From Blattabacterium cuenoti (GTDB lineage Bacteria > Bacteroidota > Bacteroidia > Flavobacteriales > Blattabacteriaceae): DNA of 64,000 nucleotides. Shown here piece by piece: positions 8,627 to 17,806 of the stretch (positions are counted from its first letter, which is position 1; the number at the start of each line of letters is the position of its first letter). The notes under the pieces were generated by a model. The model was not told the origin of the DNA. It was given only the letters and a program-made list of their open reading frames with translations, and searched no databases. Both the position numbers and the translations under genes were made by a program. Where the stretch lies: positions 224,392 through 288,391 of the forward strand of contig NZ_CP059210.1 in NCBI RefSeq assembly GCF_014252095.1. Reading direction: 5' to 3'.

Positions 8627-10432
8627 ATGAAAATATTCATTTTTACTTTCTTATTTATAGGAGTTTATGTCACTTTTTCCATGGAAATAAAAACTTTGGA
8701 TCCAAAAAATTTTTCTATGAATATTTCTCATTCTGTTTTTCCTGTTCCTCAAGATTATCAATACTGGACAGAAGAAAATCCTCAAAAAAAAAATTTAGAT
8801 CTGACATCTCCTTCTAATTATTCTTATAATTTTTTTAGAAAAGATAATTTTGGTTCATTTCAATATCAGGATAAAGAGATCTTCATTCCTTTTTTTGATA
8901 ATAAAAATCCTAACGTTTTTTTTTCTCGTGAAAAAATTCGATTTTTTGACGTAAAGACTCCGCTTTCCGAGATTTTTTATATGAAGATTCCTTATAAAAT
9001 CCTAGGAGGATTTTTTACTCAAAGCCCTAATAAAAGAACCAATTATTCTATAGAGTATAGAAATCTTTTTTTTCAAAAAAGACCAAAAATAGAAAAAAAG
9101 AATAGTTTTTTTTTAATCACATTTACTACCGATCAAAATCATCTCCCCAATCATTATAAATTTTGGGGACATTATCTCTATCAAAATTTTTATAGACAAA
9201 AAGAAAAAAAAAAAATATTTTGGAACACTACGGATAATATGAATTCTTTTCAAGAAAAAAAGAATTTCTTTTATCAAAGAATGGATATAAATTTCCTTCA
9301 AAAAATTTTTCCTTTTTCATCTTGGATAAAATTAGAGAATGGAAAATCATTTTTTTTGAAAAACCATATGGAATACACAAAATATTTTAAAACTCATTTT
9401 TCTTCGAAAAAAGAATTTCCAAACAATATGATCAATATATCCTCATTAAAAAATGAGTGTTTTTTAATTTTCAATCAGGAAAAATCAAATATAGAAATAG
9501 GAGTTTCTTATGATAAGATCCGTTCTCAATTATTTTCAAATCATTTATTCTATAAAATTTTTATGAATTTTCATAAAAAAGAAGATCTAAATCTAAATAG
9601 ATTTACAATGGAAGCAAAAATTCATTATTTGGTTAATAAAATGTTTAAATTTCATTCTAATGGAAAATGGATGATAGAAAATAGAGATAAATTCAAAAAT
9701 CATTTACAAGCAAATATTCAATTGGATACAATTTTCTTTCCAGAATTTTATCTTTTAATGAATTTAAACATGAACAAAAATATTTTTCCTTCTTTTATCA
9801 ATTTTCCCATTTTTCAAAGAGATAATAACTGTTATAATAGAAAAAAAAATAATATCGTATTAAATACAAAATCAATAGACTTATCTATATTTTATAAATA
9901 TATGGATTGTTCTTTGAACATATCTAAAATAAACCATCCTTATCAAAATGAAAATGAAAATAAAAATTTTTTATATTGGAAGTATATATCTTCCTATATT
10001 TTTAAAATAGGAGTCATTCATAATCTATGGAAACTTCAATTCAACCATATGATTTTATGTCAAAAACAGAACTCTGATCAATTAATTTTTTCCATTCCAA
10101 ATTTTATTTCAAGAAATACCATCTCTTACAAAGATTATTATTTTCATCAAGCATTATTAATCCAAACTGGATTTTCTATTCATTATTTTAGTAAATTTCC
10201 CTATCAAAACTTTTCCTATCCATTTGATCTATTTTATTTTTATTTAGAGAACGAATGTTTCCCAAAAAAAATAGGAGGAAGTCCTTTTATAGATTATTTT
10301 TTGAATCTAAAGTTATTTAGAACTAACTTTTATGCGAGTCTAGAAAATCTAGGCTTTCCTGAAGAGAATCAAAAATCTAAAAAACAAAATTTTTTTATTA
10401 AAATAGGTTTAGTATGGAACCTTTTTACTTGA
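8627..10432 (+). CDS. Porin_10-like outer-membrane protein
   Basis: This 601-residue protein has an N-terminal signal peptide (hydrophobic core about residues 3-17). It resembles the Bacteroidota putative porin family (Porin_10). The segments YNFFRKDNFGSFQYQD, RFFDVKTPLSEIFYMKIP and GGFFTQSPNKRTNYSIEYRN correspond to the conserved N-terminal plug-like and first-strand region of that family. The rest alternates hydrophobic and polar residues with many aromatic residues, as in an outer-membrane beta barrel, and is very rich in Phe, Asn and Lys. It probably forms a channel or envelope barrel; the substrate is unknown. It heads the plus-strand run that leads into the cbb3 cluster. The sequence is quite divergent, so the family call is by pattern. 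Confidence 0.65.
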   Translation: MKIFIFTFLFIGVYVTFSMEIKTLDPKNFSMNISHSVFPVPQDYQYWTEENPQKKNLDLTSPSNYSYNFFRKDNFGSFQYQDKEIFIPFFDNKNPNVFFSREKIRFFDVKTPLSEIFYMKIPYKILGGFFTQSPNKRTNYSIEYRNLFFQKRPKIEKKNSFFLITFTTDQNHLPNHYKFWGHYLYQNFYRQKEKKKIFWNTTDNMNSFQEKKNFFYQRMDINFLQKIFPFSSWIKLENGKSFFLKNHMEYTKYFKTHFSSKKEFPNNMINISSLKNECFLIFNQEKSNIEIGVSYDKIRSQLFSNHLFYKIFMNFHKKEDLNLNRFTMEAKIHYLVNKMFKFHSNGKWMIENRDKFKNHLQANIQLDTIFFPEFYLLMNLNMNKNIFPSFINFPIFQRDNNCYNRKKNNIVLNTKSIDLSIFYKYMDCSLNISKINHPYQNENENKNFLYWKYISSYIFKIGVIHNLWKLQFNHMILCQKQNSDQLIFSIPNFISRNTISYKDYYFHQALLIQTGFSIHYFSKFPYQNFSYPFDLFYFYLENECFPKKIGGSPFIDYFLNLKLFRTNFYASLENLGFPEENQKSKKQNFFIKIGLVWNLFT

Positions 10433-10470
10433 GGCAATCAATAGACAAAAAATCCGTAATTTTATTCCTG

Positions 10471-11106
10471 ATGAAAGAATTTTTTTATTTTTTATTCTTC
10501 TTTTCCATAAATTCTCTCTTTTTATCTTCAAAAGAAGAGAAAAAAGAGGAAATGGAAATACAAAATGTTATTGAATATGTTAAAAAATATGCTTTATTTG
10601 CTGTTGAGGAAATGGAAAAGTTTGGAATACCGGCTAGTATTAAATTAGGACAGGGAATGTTAGAGTCATCTTTTGGAAATAGTTCTTTAGCTAAAGCCAC
10701 TAATAATCATTTTGGAATCAAATGTGGAAAAACTTGGAGAGGAGATGTTTATTATCACGATGATGATCTCCCAAAGGAATGTTTTCGTAAATATAATTCT
10801 GTCAGAGAATCTTTTCATGATCATTCAAAATTTTTGAAACAATCACGTTATTCTGAACTTTTTTTTCTTAAAAAAAAAGATTATCAAGGCTGGGCTACAG
10901 GTCTTAAAAAGGCTGGTTATGCTACTTCATTCCAGTATGATGATCGATTGATTGATCAAATAGAAAAGTATCTTTTATGGAAATTAGATCAAGAAACCTC
11001 TCAAGGAATAGAGAAAAGATTAAATAATTATTTAATAAAAATAAGAAATTCACGATCCACTATTTTTGATTCTTTTTTCTATAAAATTTTTCGGTTTTTT
11101 ATGTAA
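10471..11106 (+). CDS. Glucosaminidase-domain peptidoglycan hydrolase
   Basis: The protein carries a mannosyl-glycoprotein endo-beta-N-acetylglucosaminidase (FlgJ/Auto-like) domain that cuts glycan strands of peptidoglycan. The catalytic glutamate is in LGQGMLESSFGNS. NNHFGIKCGKTWRG, CFRKYNSVRESFHDH and YQGWATGLKKAGYAT are the further family motifs. I chose the ATG at 10471 because it gives a signal peptide (MKEFFYFLFFFSINSLFLSS) and no overlap. An in-frame ATG at 10414 would overlap the porin gene by 19 bp. The 211 residues contain no LysM repeat, which many flavobacterial homologues carry at the C-terminus, so cell-wall anchoring may have been lost. It probably acts in the periplasm during wall growth or daughter separation. 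Confidence 0.85.
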   Translation: MKEFFYFLFFFSINSLFLSSKEEKKEEMEIQNVIEYVKKYALFAVEEMEKFGIPASIKLGQGMLESSFGNSSLAKATNNHFGIKCGKTWRGDVYYHDDDLPKECFRKYNSVRESFHDHSKFLKQSRYSELFFLKKKDYQGWATGLKKAGYATSFQYDDRLIDQIEKYLLWKLDQETSQGIEKRLNNYLIKIRNSRSTIFDSFFYKIFRFFM

Positions 11107-11129
11107 GAAAAATAAAATCATTATTAAAA

Positions 11130-11519
11130 ATGAATCCCAATAATTTAAAGTATAGCAAAAATCATGAATGGATAGGGTTCGAGGTTAACAAAGAAAAAGC
11201 CTATATTGGAATTACCCATTTTGCCCAAAAGGAATTAGGAGATATTGTCTACCTAGATATAGATGAGATTGTTATAGGAACAGAAATGAAAGAAGGAAAG
11301 GTTTTTGGAACTATAGAAGCTGTTAAAACAGTGTCAGATTTGTTTATGCCTGTTTCCGGAAAAATACTAGAAATTAATAAAATTTTATTCTCAAAACCAG
11401 AGTATATAAATAAAAATCCTTATGAAGAAGGTTGGATTCTTCAAATAGAAATTTTGGAAAAAAAAGAATATAATCGGTTAATGTCTTTCGAAGAATACAA
11501 AAAATATATAGGAGAATAA
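11130..11519 (+). CDS. gcvH: Glycine cleavage system H protein
   Basis: GcvH carries the lipoyl arm that shuttles the aminomethyl group between the P, T and L proteins of glycine cleavage. The lipoylated lysine is K66 in TIEAVKTVSDLF. The N-terminus LKYSKNHEWIGFE and the ITHFAQKELGDIVYLD segment are typical, and the 129-residue length is normal. The gene stands alone among envelope and respiration genes; gcvP and gcvT are not in the window. Glycine cleavage would supply one-carbon units and ammonia and connects to the serine pathway started by serC. ccoI follows 11 bp downstream, so the gene probably shares a transcript with the oxidase cluster. Confidence 0.97.
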   Translation: MNPNNLKYSKNHEWIGFEVNKEKAYIGITHFAQKELGDIVYLDIDEIVIGTEMKEGKVFGTIEAVKTVSDLFMPVSGKILEINKILFSKPEYINKNPYEEGWILQIEILEKKEYNRLMSFEEYKKYIGE

Positions 11520-11530
11520 ATAATTCCTTA

Positions 11531-13747
11531 ATGAAAAAAACGGAAAATTTTGATTTTCTTGATGATGAAAAAATAGCAGAAAAAATAATTGATTTTAAAG
11601 ATCAAAATCTTACCTTCGTTCGTTTTTTCATCCCTTCCATTTATTGTAGTTCGTGCATTTCTGTTTTAGAAAATCTATCTAATCATCATAAATATATTCT
11701 TGAATCTACTGTAGATTTTTCCAATAAAAAAGTTGGAATAATATTCAAAAATAAAAAATTGAAATTAAGTGAATTAGCTGTTTTTCTTGAAAAAATTGGT
11801 TATAAACCATCTATCAATTCTGAATCTATCGAAGATAACCAGGAAAAAATATTTGATAGAAAATTGATAGGAAAATTAGCTATTTCTTTTTTTTGTTTTG
11901 GAAACATTATGCTTCTAGCTTTTCCAGAATATGTAGGGGCATATGAAGATGCATGGTTTTTAGAAAACCGTAATTTTTTCCGTTATTTAATGGTAATTCT
12001 TTCTCTTCCGGTTGTTTTATTTTCTCTTATGGATCATGTGAAATATGCTCTTTTAGGATTAAAAAAACACATTTTTAATATGGATATCCCTATTACTATA
12101 GGAATAGGAGTTCTTTTTTTATGGAGTTGTTATGAAGTTTTTTTAGATCTAGGATCTGGATATTTTGATAGTCTTGCTGGTTTTTCTTTTTTTTTACTTC
12201 TTAGTAGAATGTTTCAAATTCATACTCATAGAAAAATCCTATCTTTTGACAAAAATTACAAATCTTTTTATCCTATTTACGTATCAAGAATTTTCAATAA
12301 TAATAAAGAAGAAAAAATTTTACTATCCTCTTTAAAAAAAGGGGATATCATTGCCATCAGAAACGAAGAAATTATTCCTGCAGATTCTATTCTAATAAAA
12401 GGAATAGCATCATTAGATAATAGTTTTATTACAGGAGAATCTCATTTAATTAATAAAAAAATTGGAGAACGCATTTATGCTGGATCTAAACAAAAAGGAG
12501 AGATTATTTATTTAAAAATAATTAAAAATATAGATCAGAGTTATTTGAGTTTACTATGGAACAAAAAAAAATTTCCTCATAAAAAATTACTTCATTTAAA
12601 TTCCATATCTAATAGGTTTAGCAAATATTTCACTCCTATTATTTTAATGATTTCTATCATCACAGGAATATATTGGTCTTTTATCAATGTATCAAAAGTT
12701 TTTCAAACTACTTTTTCCGTATTAATTATTACTTGTCCTTGTGCTTTAGTCCTTTCAAGTCCATTAATTTTTGGAAATATTATCCGATTTTTTTCTAAAA
12801 AGGGATTTTATGTAAAAGATATTTTTACCATGGAACGAATTTCTACAATAAATACTTTAATTTTTGACAAAACAGGAACTATTACGGATCCCAATAAAGA
12901 AAAAGTTGTTTTTATCGGAAAAAAGCTTAGACACAAAGAAAAAAAAATTATAGCCTCTTTATTAAGAAATTCCAATCATCCTTTAAGTAAAAAAATTTTT
13001 ACAGAGTTCTTTATGAAAGAATATTACTCTATAAATAATTTTCAGGAAATTATAGGTCAGGGAATGAAAGGGATCATTCAAAATGTTTCAGTAAAAGTTG
13101 GATCTCCAAAATATTTAGGAATCACAATAAAAAATTGTAAAGAAACAACAGTAGCTGTTTCTATAAACGAAAAATTTTTCGGTTATTTTTTATTTAGAAA
13201 TTTTTATCGTAAGGGAATAAAAAAAATATTCAAAAATCTGAAAAAATATGAAATTGTTATTTTATCCGGAGATAATAATGAATTAGAAAAAAAATATTTA
13301 GAATCTATTTTGCCAAAATCTAGTAAAATTCTTTTTAATCAAAGTCCAGAAGAAAAATTTAATTATGTAAAAAAAATCCAAAGAAATGGAAAAAAGGTCA
13401 TGATGATTGGAGATGGAATCAATGATTATGCTGCATTAAATCAAAGTGAAGTGGGCGTTTCTATATCAGAAAATCCAAGCAATTTTTTTCCTAGTTGTGA
13501 TGCTTTTATTCAAGCCAATTATTTGGAGAAAATTTTTTTGTTTTTAAAAATATCCAAAATAGCTACTCAATTAGTAATTGTTAATTTTGTGATTAGTTTG
13601 TTTTACAATGGGATAGGAATCATATTTGCGGTGACAGGTCATTTAAAACCTTTTATAGCTGCTATTTTAATGCCTTTAAGTTCTTTATCAGTTCTTACCT
13701 TTTCTATCTTATCTACTTGGATGGTTTCGCGTAGATTTCTATCTTAG
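11531..13747 (+). CDS. ccoI: Copper-transporting P-type ATPase for cbb3 oxidase assembly
   Basis: This is a P1B-type ATPase of 738 residues. It has one N-terminal heavy-metal-associated domain with CxxC (C39, C42 in YCSSC), eight predicted membrane helices, the actuator motif FITGESHL, the metal-binding CPC (C402-P-C404 in ITCPCALVLSSP), the phosphorylated aspartate D446 in FDKTGTIT, the HP motif NSNHPLSK and the hinge MIGDGINDYAAL. These residues indicate a working Cu(I) pump. Position directly before ccoS and ccoN identifies it as CcoI/FixI, which supplies copper for the CuB centre of the cbb3 oxidase rather than a general detoxification pump. The zinc-ribbon-like N-terminal extension of many flavobacterial homologues is not seen. 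Confidence 0.9.
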   Translation: MKKTENFDFLDDEKIAEKIIDFKDQNLTFVRFFIPSIYCSSCISVLENLSNHHKYILESTVDFSNKKVGIIFKNKKLKLSELAVFLEKIGYKPSINSESIEDNQEKIFDRKLIGKLAISFFCFGNIMLLAFPEYVGAYEDAWFLENRNFFRYLMVILSLPVVLFSLMDHVKYALLGLKKHIFNMDIPITIGIGVLFLWSCYEVFLDLGSGYFDSLAGFSFFLLLSRMFQIHTHRKILSFDKNYKSFYPIYVSRIFNNNKEEKILLSSLKKGDIIAIRNEEIIPADSILIKGIASLDNSFITGESHLINKKIGERIYAGSKQKGEIIYLKIIKNIDQSYLSLLWNKKKFPHKKLLHLNSISNRFSKYFTPIILMISIITGIYWSFINVSKVFQTTFSVLIITCPCALVLSSPLIFGNIIRFFSKKGFYVKDIFTMERISTINTLIFDKTGTITDPNKEKVVFIGKKLRHKEKKIIASLLRNSNHPLSKKIFTEFFMKEYYSINNFQEIIGQGMKGIIQNVSVKVGSPKYLGITIKNCKETTVAVSINEKFFGYFLFRNFYRKGIKKIFKNLKKYEIVILSGDNNELEKKYLESILPKSSKILFNQSPEEKFNYVKKIQRNGKKVMMIGDGINDYAALNQSEVGVSISENPSNFFPSCDAFIQANYLEKIFLFLKISKIATQLVIVNFVISLFYNGIGIIFAVTGHLKPFIAAILMPLSSLSVLTFSILSTWMVSRRFLS

Positions 13748-13781
13748 ATGAGATAAAACAAAACTTTTTTATTTGTGTTAT

Positions 13782-13934
13782 ATGGATATAATAATTATTA
13801 TGATATTGTCTAGTCTTTCTTTAGGAGGAATTTTTCTTATAATTTTTTTAATAAGTCTTTATTCTGGTCAGTTTGATGATTGTGAATCTCCTAGAATTAG
13901 AATTCTAATAGATGAGACTTATAAAAAAAAATAA
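13782..13934 (+). CDS. ccoS: Cbb3 oxidase assembly protein CcoS
   Basis: This 50-residue frame, too short for most gene callers, reads as CcoS: one membrane helix (about residues 3-28) followed by the signature GQFDDCESPRIRIL, close to the family pattern GQFDDLESPAxRIL. CcoS is an inner-membrane factor needed to load cofactors into the cbb3 oxidase. It lies 34 bp after ccoI and 15 bp before ccoNO, its usual place in Bacteroidota operons. The motif Leu is replaced by Cys, which I regard as neutral. The combination of position, helix and motif makes this call firm despite the length. Confidence 0.9.
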   Translation: MDIIIIMILSSLSLGGIFLIIFLISLYSGQFDDCESPRIRILIDETYKKK

Positions 13935-13949
13935 TAATTCTATATTATT

Positions 13950-16145
13950 ATGATCATGAAAATAGAAACGAACTATTACAACAATCGTATTGTAAAAGCA
14001 TTCCTGTATGCTACAGTATTTTGGGCGGTTTTTGGATTTTTGGCAGGTTTGTTTATTGCACTTCTCTTATTTTATCCGGAACTTCCCGAATTTTTATTGG
14101 GGAGCAAATTAAGACATTCTCAGGGAGTCATCGGTTTTGGTCGTTGGAGAATGTTACATACTAATACTGCTGTATTTGCTTTTGTAGGAAATGTGATTTT
14201 TACAGGTTCTTATTATTCTTTACAACGTCTACTGAAAACAAGAATTTTCAGTGACATTCTTAGTTGGATTCATTTTTGGGGATGGCAACTCTTCATTTTT
14301 TTTACTTGGATTACTTTTTTGTTTGGAATAAATACGAGTAAAGAATATGCTGAACATGAATGGCCTATAGATATATGGATTTTTTGTGTTTGGGGTATTT
14401 ATGGAATCAATATGATTGGAAGTATTTTAAAAAGAAAAATCCAGCATCTATATGTAAGCATTTGGTTTTTTTTGGGGACATGGGTAGCTGTAGCTATGTT
14501 ACACCTATTTAATAATCTTGAATTACCTATTGATCTTCTTTCTTTCAAAAGTTATTCTATATATGCAGGAGTTCAGGATGCTTTAATGCAATGGTGGTAT
14601 GGACATAATGCTGTTGCATTTATTTTAACTACCCCTATACTTGGATTAATGTATTATTTTGTTCCAAAAGCTTCTAATCAACCTATTTTTTCCTACAAAC
14701 TTTCTATTATTCATTTTTGGTCCTTAATATTTATCTATATATGGGCTGGACCACATCATCTCATGTATACATCTCTTCCTAATTGGGCACAAATGTTGGG
14801 GACTATTTTTTCTATTATGCTCATTGCTCCTTCTTGGGGTGGAATGTTAAATGGGTTACTCACTTTAAGAGGAGATTGGAAAAAAGTGAAAAAAGATCCT
14901 GTTTTAAAATTTTTTTTAGTAGGCATTATTTGTTATGGAATGGCTACTTTTGAAGGTCCCATGTTGGCTACTAAGACCTTAAATTCCATTGGACATTTTA
15001 CAGACTGGATCATTGCTCATGTTCATTTAGGAACTTTAGGTTGGAATGGATTCATGGCTTTTGGAATAATTTATTGGTTAACACAAAAATTATGGAATAC
15101 AAAACTATATTCTATATCATTAGCTAATCTTCATTTTTGGTTAGGAATGTTGGGGATCATATTATATATATTCCCCCTGTATTTTGGATCCGTGATACAA
15201 GCTGAAATGTGGAAAAAATTTAATCCTGATGGAACTTTAGCATATAAAAACTTTTTGGATACAGTTATATCAATTATTCCTTTTTATAAAATAAGATTTA
15301 TCGGTGGGGTCATCTATTTTATAGGTTTTATTATGATGATTTATAATCTATACAAAACGATAAAAAAAGGATATTTTGTTAATGATGAGGCTTTTCAAGG
15401 GATTCCTTTTTCAGATAAAAAAATAGAAAAAAAAGAAAAATTTCATAGTTGGTTAGAACGAAAACCCATAAAATTCACTATTTTTTCTTTCATTGCAGTT
15501 GCTATTGGAGGAGTTATAGAAATAATTCCTACTTTAGTGATAAAATCGAACGTTCCTACTATTTCTAGTGTTAAACCTTATAAAGCTCTTGAATTAGAAG
15601 GGAGAGATTTATTTGTAAGAGAAGGTTGTAATGCTTGTCATAGTGCGCAAGTTCGTCCTTTTAGAGATGAAGTCGTTCGTTATGGAGAGTATTCAAAAGC
15701 TGGAGAATTTGTATACGATCATCCATTTTTATGGGGCTCTAAACGTACTGGACCTGATCTAGCTAGAGAGGGGGGGAAAAATCCTAATTCTTGGCATTAT
15801 AACCATATAGAAAATCCTCGTTCTACATCTCCAGGGTCTATTATGCCTAGATATCCTTGGCTTATTTATAACAAATTAGACCGATCTAATACAGAAAAAA
15901 AAATAAAAGCTATGGTTAAGTTAGGTGTTCCATATACTATGGAATACATAAAAAGTATGCATAAAGATATGGATATTCAAGCTAATAAAATTGTATCTGA
16001 TATTTATCAGGAATACCCAAGTTTAAAAAAAGAAATAGAAAGACAGAAAGAAAAAGAAAAAGATAAATTTATTCCTTTGGAAAAAAGAGAGATTATAGCA
16101 CTTATTGCTTATTTACAACGTTTAGGTACAGATATTAAATCTTGA
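13950..16145 (+). CDS. ccoN: Fused cbb3-type cytochrome c oxidase subunits I and II
   Basis: The N-terminal part (to about residue 500) is CcoN, the haem-copper subunit that reduces oxygen to water. Conserved histidines appear in WRMLHTNTAVFAF, MQWWYGHNAVAF (CuB/haem ligand region), GPHHLMYTSLPNWAQ and HVHLGTLGWNG. The C-terminal part is CcoO, anchored by one helix (about 505-525), with a single c-haem site C560-NA-C563-H564 in EGCNACHSAQVRPF. The axial methionine is probably the one in STSPGSIMPRYPWL. Fusion of CcoN and CcoO in one 731-residue chain is usual in Bacteroidota. The start could be the ATG at 13950 or 13956. ccoQ follows after 7 bp. This oxidase suits respiration at low oxygen inside host cells. 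Confidence 0.95.
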   Translation: MIMKIETNYYNNRIVKAFLYATVFWAVFGFLAGLFIALLLFYPELPEFLLGSKLRHSQGVIGFGRWRMLHTNTAVFAFVGNVIFTGSYYSLQRLLKTRIFSDILSWIHFWGWQLFIFFTWITFLFGINTSKEYAEHEWPIDIWIFCVWGIYGINMIGSILKRKIQHLYVSIWFFLGTWVAVAMLHLFNNLELPIDLLSFKSYSIYAGVQDALMQWWYGHNAVAFILTTPILGLMYYFVPKASNQPIFSYKLSIIHFWSLIFIYIWAGPHHLMYTSLPNWAQMLGTIFSIMLIAPSWGGMLNGLLTLRGDWKKVKKDPVLKFFLVGIICYGMATFEGPMLATKTLNSIGHFTDWIIAHVHLGTLGWNGFMAFGIIYWLTQKLWNTKLYSISLANLHFWLGMLGIILYIFPLYFGSVIQAEMWKKFNPDGTLAYKNFLDTVISIIPFYKIRFIGGVIYFIGFIMMIYNLYKTIKKGYFVNDEAFQGIPFSDKKIEKKEKFHSWLERKPIKFTIFSFIAVAIGGVIEIIPTLVIKSNVPTISSVKPYKALELEGRDLFVREGCNACHSAQVRPFRDEVVRYGEYSKAGEFVYDHPFLWGSKRTGPDLAREGGKNPNSWHYNHIENPRSTSPGSIMPRYPWLIYNKLDRSNTEKKIKAMVKLGVPYTMEYIKSMHKDMDIQANKIVSDIYQEYPSLKKEIERQKEKEKDKFIPLEKREIIALIAYLQRLGTDIKS

Positions 16146-16152
16146 AAAATTA

Positions 16153-16344
16153 ATGATAAACTTTTTAAAAAAATATTTTTCAACAGAAAAATCTATTGGA
16201 ATATTTCAATCCATTATGTTAATTTTATTCTTATTTTATTTTTTTTTCATTTTATTCTTTGTTTTTTCAAAATCTAAAAAATATTATCAAAAAATAAGTC
16301 TACTTCCTTTAGAAAATAAAAAAAAGAAACAGGAATCTATATGA
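16153..16344 (+). CDS. ccoQ: Cbb3 oxidase subunit CcoQ
   Basis: This 63-residue protein has one membrane helix (about residues 17-40, rich in Phe and Leu) and a short Lys-rich cytoplasmic tail. Sequence conservation in CcoQ/FixQ is low. The call rests mainly on size, single helix and position between the ccoNO fusion and ccoP. Its last codons overlap the ccoP start by 4 bp (ATGA), a sign of translational coupling. CcoQ stabilises the assembled oxidase and is not catalytic. Confidence 0.8.
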   Translation: MINFLKKYFSTEKSIGIFQSIMLILFLFYFFFILFFVFSKSKKYYQKISLLPLENKKKKQESI

Positions 16345-17219
16345 GATCAAAAATTCCTTTTTTTATTATGATTCCTTCGGTTTTGTCCGTTATAATGTTT
16401 ATGTTCTATGTTTTTTTAGGTTTTAATAATCGAACTTACATAGTTCATCCAGTTACTATATCCTTTTTTGTTGTTATAACGATATTGTTGTTCATTTTAG
16501 ATTCTATTGATAATATAATCTATCGTAGAAAACTAAAATTTCTTACAGAAGAAGAAAGACGAAAAATTTTTGAAGAAAATGAAGGAAATTATTTTTATAG
16601 ACTCTATAAATTTATATTTCATGATCCTAAAAAAAAGAGTCAAGAGGTAAAAAAAATAGATCATGGATTTGATGGAATTTTGGAATTAGATAATCAATTA
16701 CCGATGTGGTGGGTCCATCTTTTTTATCTGACGATCGTTTTTTCTACAATTTATTTTTTTTCTTTTTTATTCACGGATTTTTCTAATCCTTATAAAGAAT
16801 ATGAAGCCGCTTATCATAAGCAACTGAAAGAAATAGAAATTTTTGAAAAAAATACGCCACAAGTAACTGTAGAAAATGCTTTTTTTGATCCAAAATTTGT
16901 TGATAGTGGGAAAACTCTTTTTGAAGAAAATTGTGCGACTTGTCATCAATCGGATGGAAGTGGAAACATAGGTCCTAATTTAACAGATGATTACTGGATA
17001 AACAGAATGGAAAAAAATTTATTTAAGAATATATTTTCTATTATATGGTATGGAAGCAAGAATAATCCTACTATGCGTGCTTTTGGTCAATCAGGTGAAA
17101 TTAAAGGAAATGATATTCAGAAAATATCTAGTTATGTTTATTTCATAAATAAAAAACTAAAAAAACCTATAAAAAATAAAGCTCCTCAAGGAAAAAAAAT
17201 TATAGATTGGGATAAATGA
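16341..17219 (+). CDS. ccoP: Cbb3 oxidase subunit III, c-type cytochrome
   Basis: CcoP passes electrons from cytochrome c or the bc1-like complex to CcoO. The 292 residues hold two N-terminal membrane helices (about 6-27 and 34-52), a cytoplasmic stretch, the FixP N-terminal segment with DGILELDNQLPMWWVHLFY and a third helix, then a periplasmic cytochrome c domain. One haem site is present, C198-AT-C201-H202 in FEENCATCHQSDGSG, with the likely methionine ligand in NNPTMRAFGQ. Proteobacterial CcoP usually binds two haems; a one-haem form is what I would expect in flavobacteria, but I cannot check this here. It overlaps ccoQ by 4 bp. Confidence 0.92.
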   Translation: MRSKIPFFIMIPSVLSVIMFMFYVFLGFNNRTYIVHPVTISFFVVITILLFILDSIDNIIYRRKLKFLTEEERRKIFEENEGNYFYRLYKFIFHDPKKKSQEVKKIDHGFDGILELDNQLPMWWVHLFYLTIVFSTIYFFSFLFTDFSNPYKEYEAAYHKQLKEIEIFEKNTPQVTVENAFFDPKFVDSGKTLFEENCATCHQSDGSGNIGPNLTDDYWINRMEKNLFKNIFSIIWYGSKNNPTMRAFGQSGEIKGNDIQKISSYVYFINKKLKKPIKNKAPQGKKIIDWDK

Positions 17220-17279
17220 ATTGATGAAAAATTGGTTTTCAATTTAAATATTCTTATGTATTTTTTATAAGTTTGGATT

Positions 17280-17732
17280 ATGAAAATAAAATTCAGTTGG
17301 GAAACAGGAATTGTATTATCTTTGGTTACTTTTATAATTTTCATCACTTATATTGCGTTTTTTTTTCCTCATATAGGAAGTCAACTTGTATCAGATAAGT
17401 ATTATGAAGAAGAAATGAAATATCAAGAAATTATCAATGAAAAGAAAAATGTATTAAAACTTCCTAAAAAAATTCAAATATTCATCTTATCTTCTGGAAT
17501 TAAAATTATATTTCCACCAATTTTAGATAATATTCATGGTTTTTTTACTTTATTCCGATCTTCATCTAAAGATTTAGATGTTACCAGGTCTTTTAAGATA
17601 TTAAGATCTTCAAGTAAGATATTATTTATCCCAAAAACCCTTTTGAAAAAAGGATATTATAAACTTATAATTAGATGGAAATTGGGTGAAAAAAAATTCT
17701 TTTTTGAGGAAGATTTATTTTGGTCATCATAA
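17280..17732 (+). CDS. ccoH: FixH/CcoH family protein
   Basis: A 150-residue protein with one N-terminal helix (about residues 9-31) and a periplasmic domain. The segments FSWETGIVLSLVTFIIFI and SQLVSDKYYEEEMKYQEII, where the conserved DxYY follows the helix, are hallmarks of FixH/CcoH. CcoH contacts CcoN and helps assemble the cbb3 oxidase. In free-living flavobacteria ccoG normally stands between ccoP and ccoH. Here only 60 bp separate them and no ccoG is present. The C-terminal half is more divergent than the helix region. Confidence 0.82.
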   Translation: MKIKFSWETGIVLSLVTFIIFITYIAFFFPHIGSQLVSDKYYEEEMKYQEIINEKKNVLKLPKKIQIFILSSGIKIIFPPILDNIHGFFTLFRSSSKDLDVTRSFKILRSSSKILFIPKTLLKKGYYKLIIRWKLGEKKFFFEEDLFWSS

Positions 17733-17806
17733 TGTTGACTTATATCACTCCCTTTTTTTTTATATCTGTTGTCAGAATTATTAATATTATTTAGATATTT
17801 AGCATA

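Noticed and set aside
17268-17275. TAAGTTTG, a perfect -7 box before ccoH
   Set aside because: It lies only 4 bp before the ccoH ATG, so the start of transcription would fall at or after the start codon.
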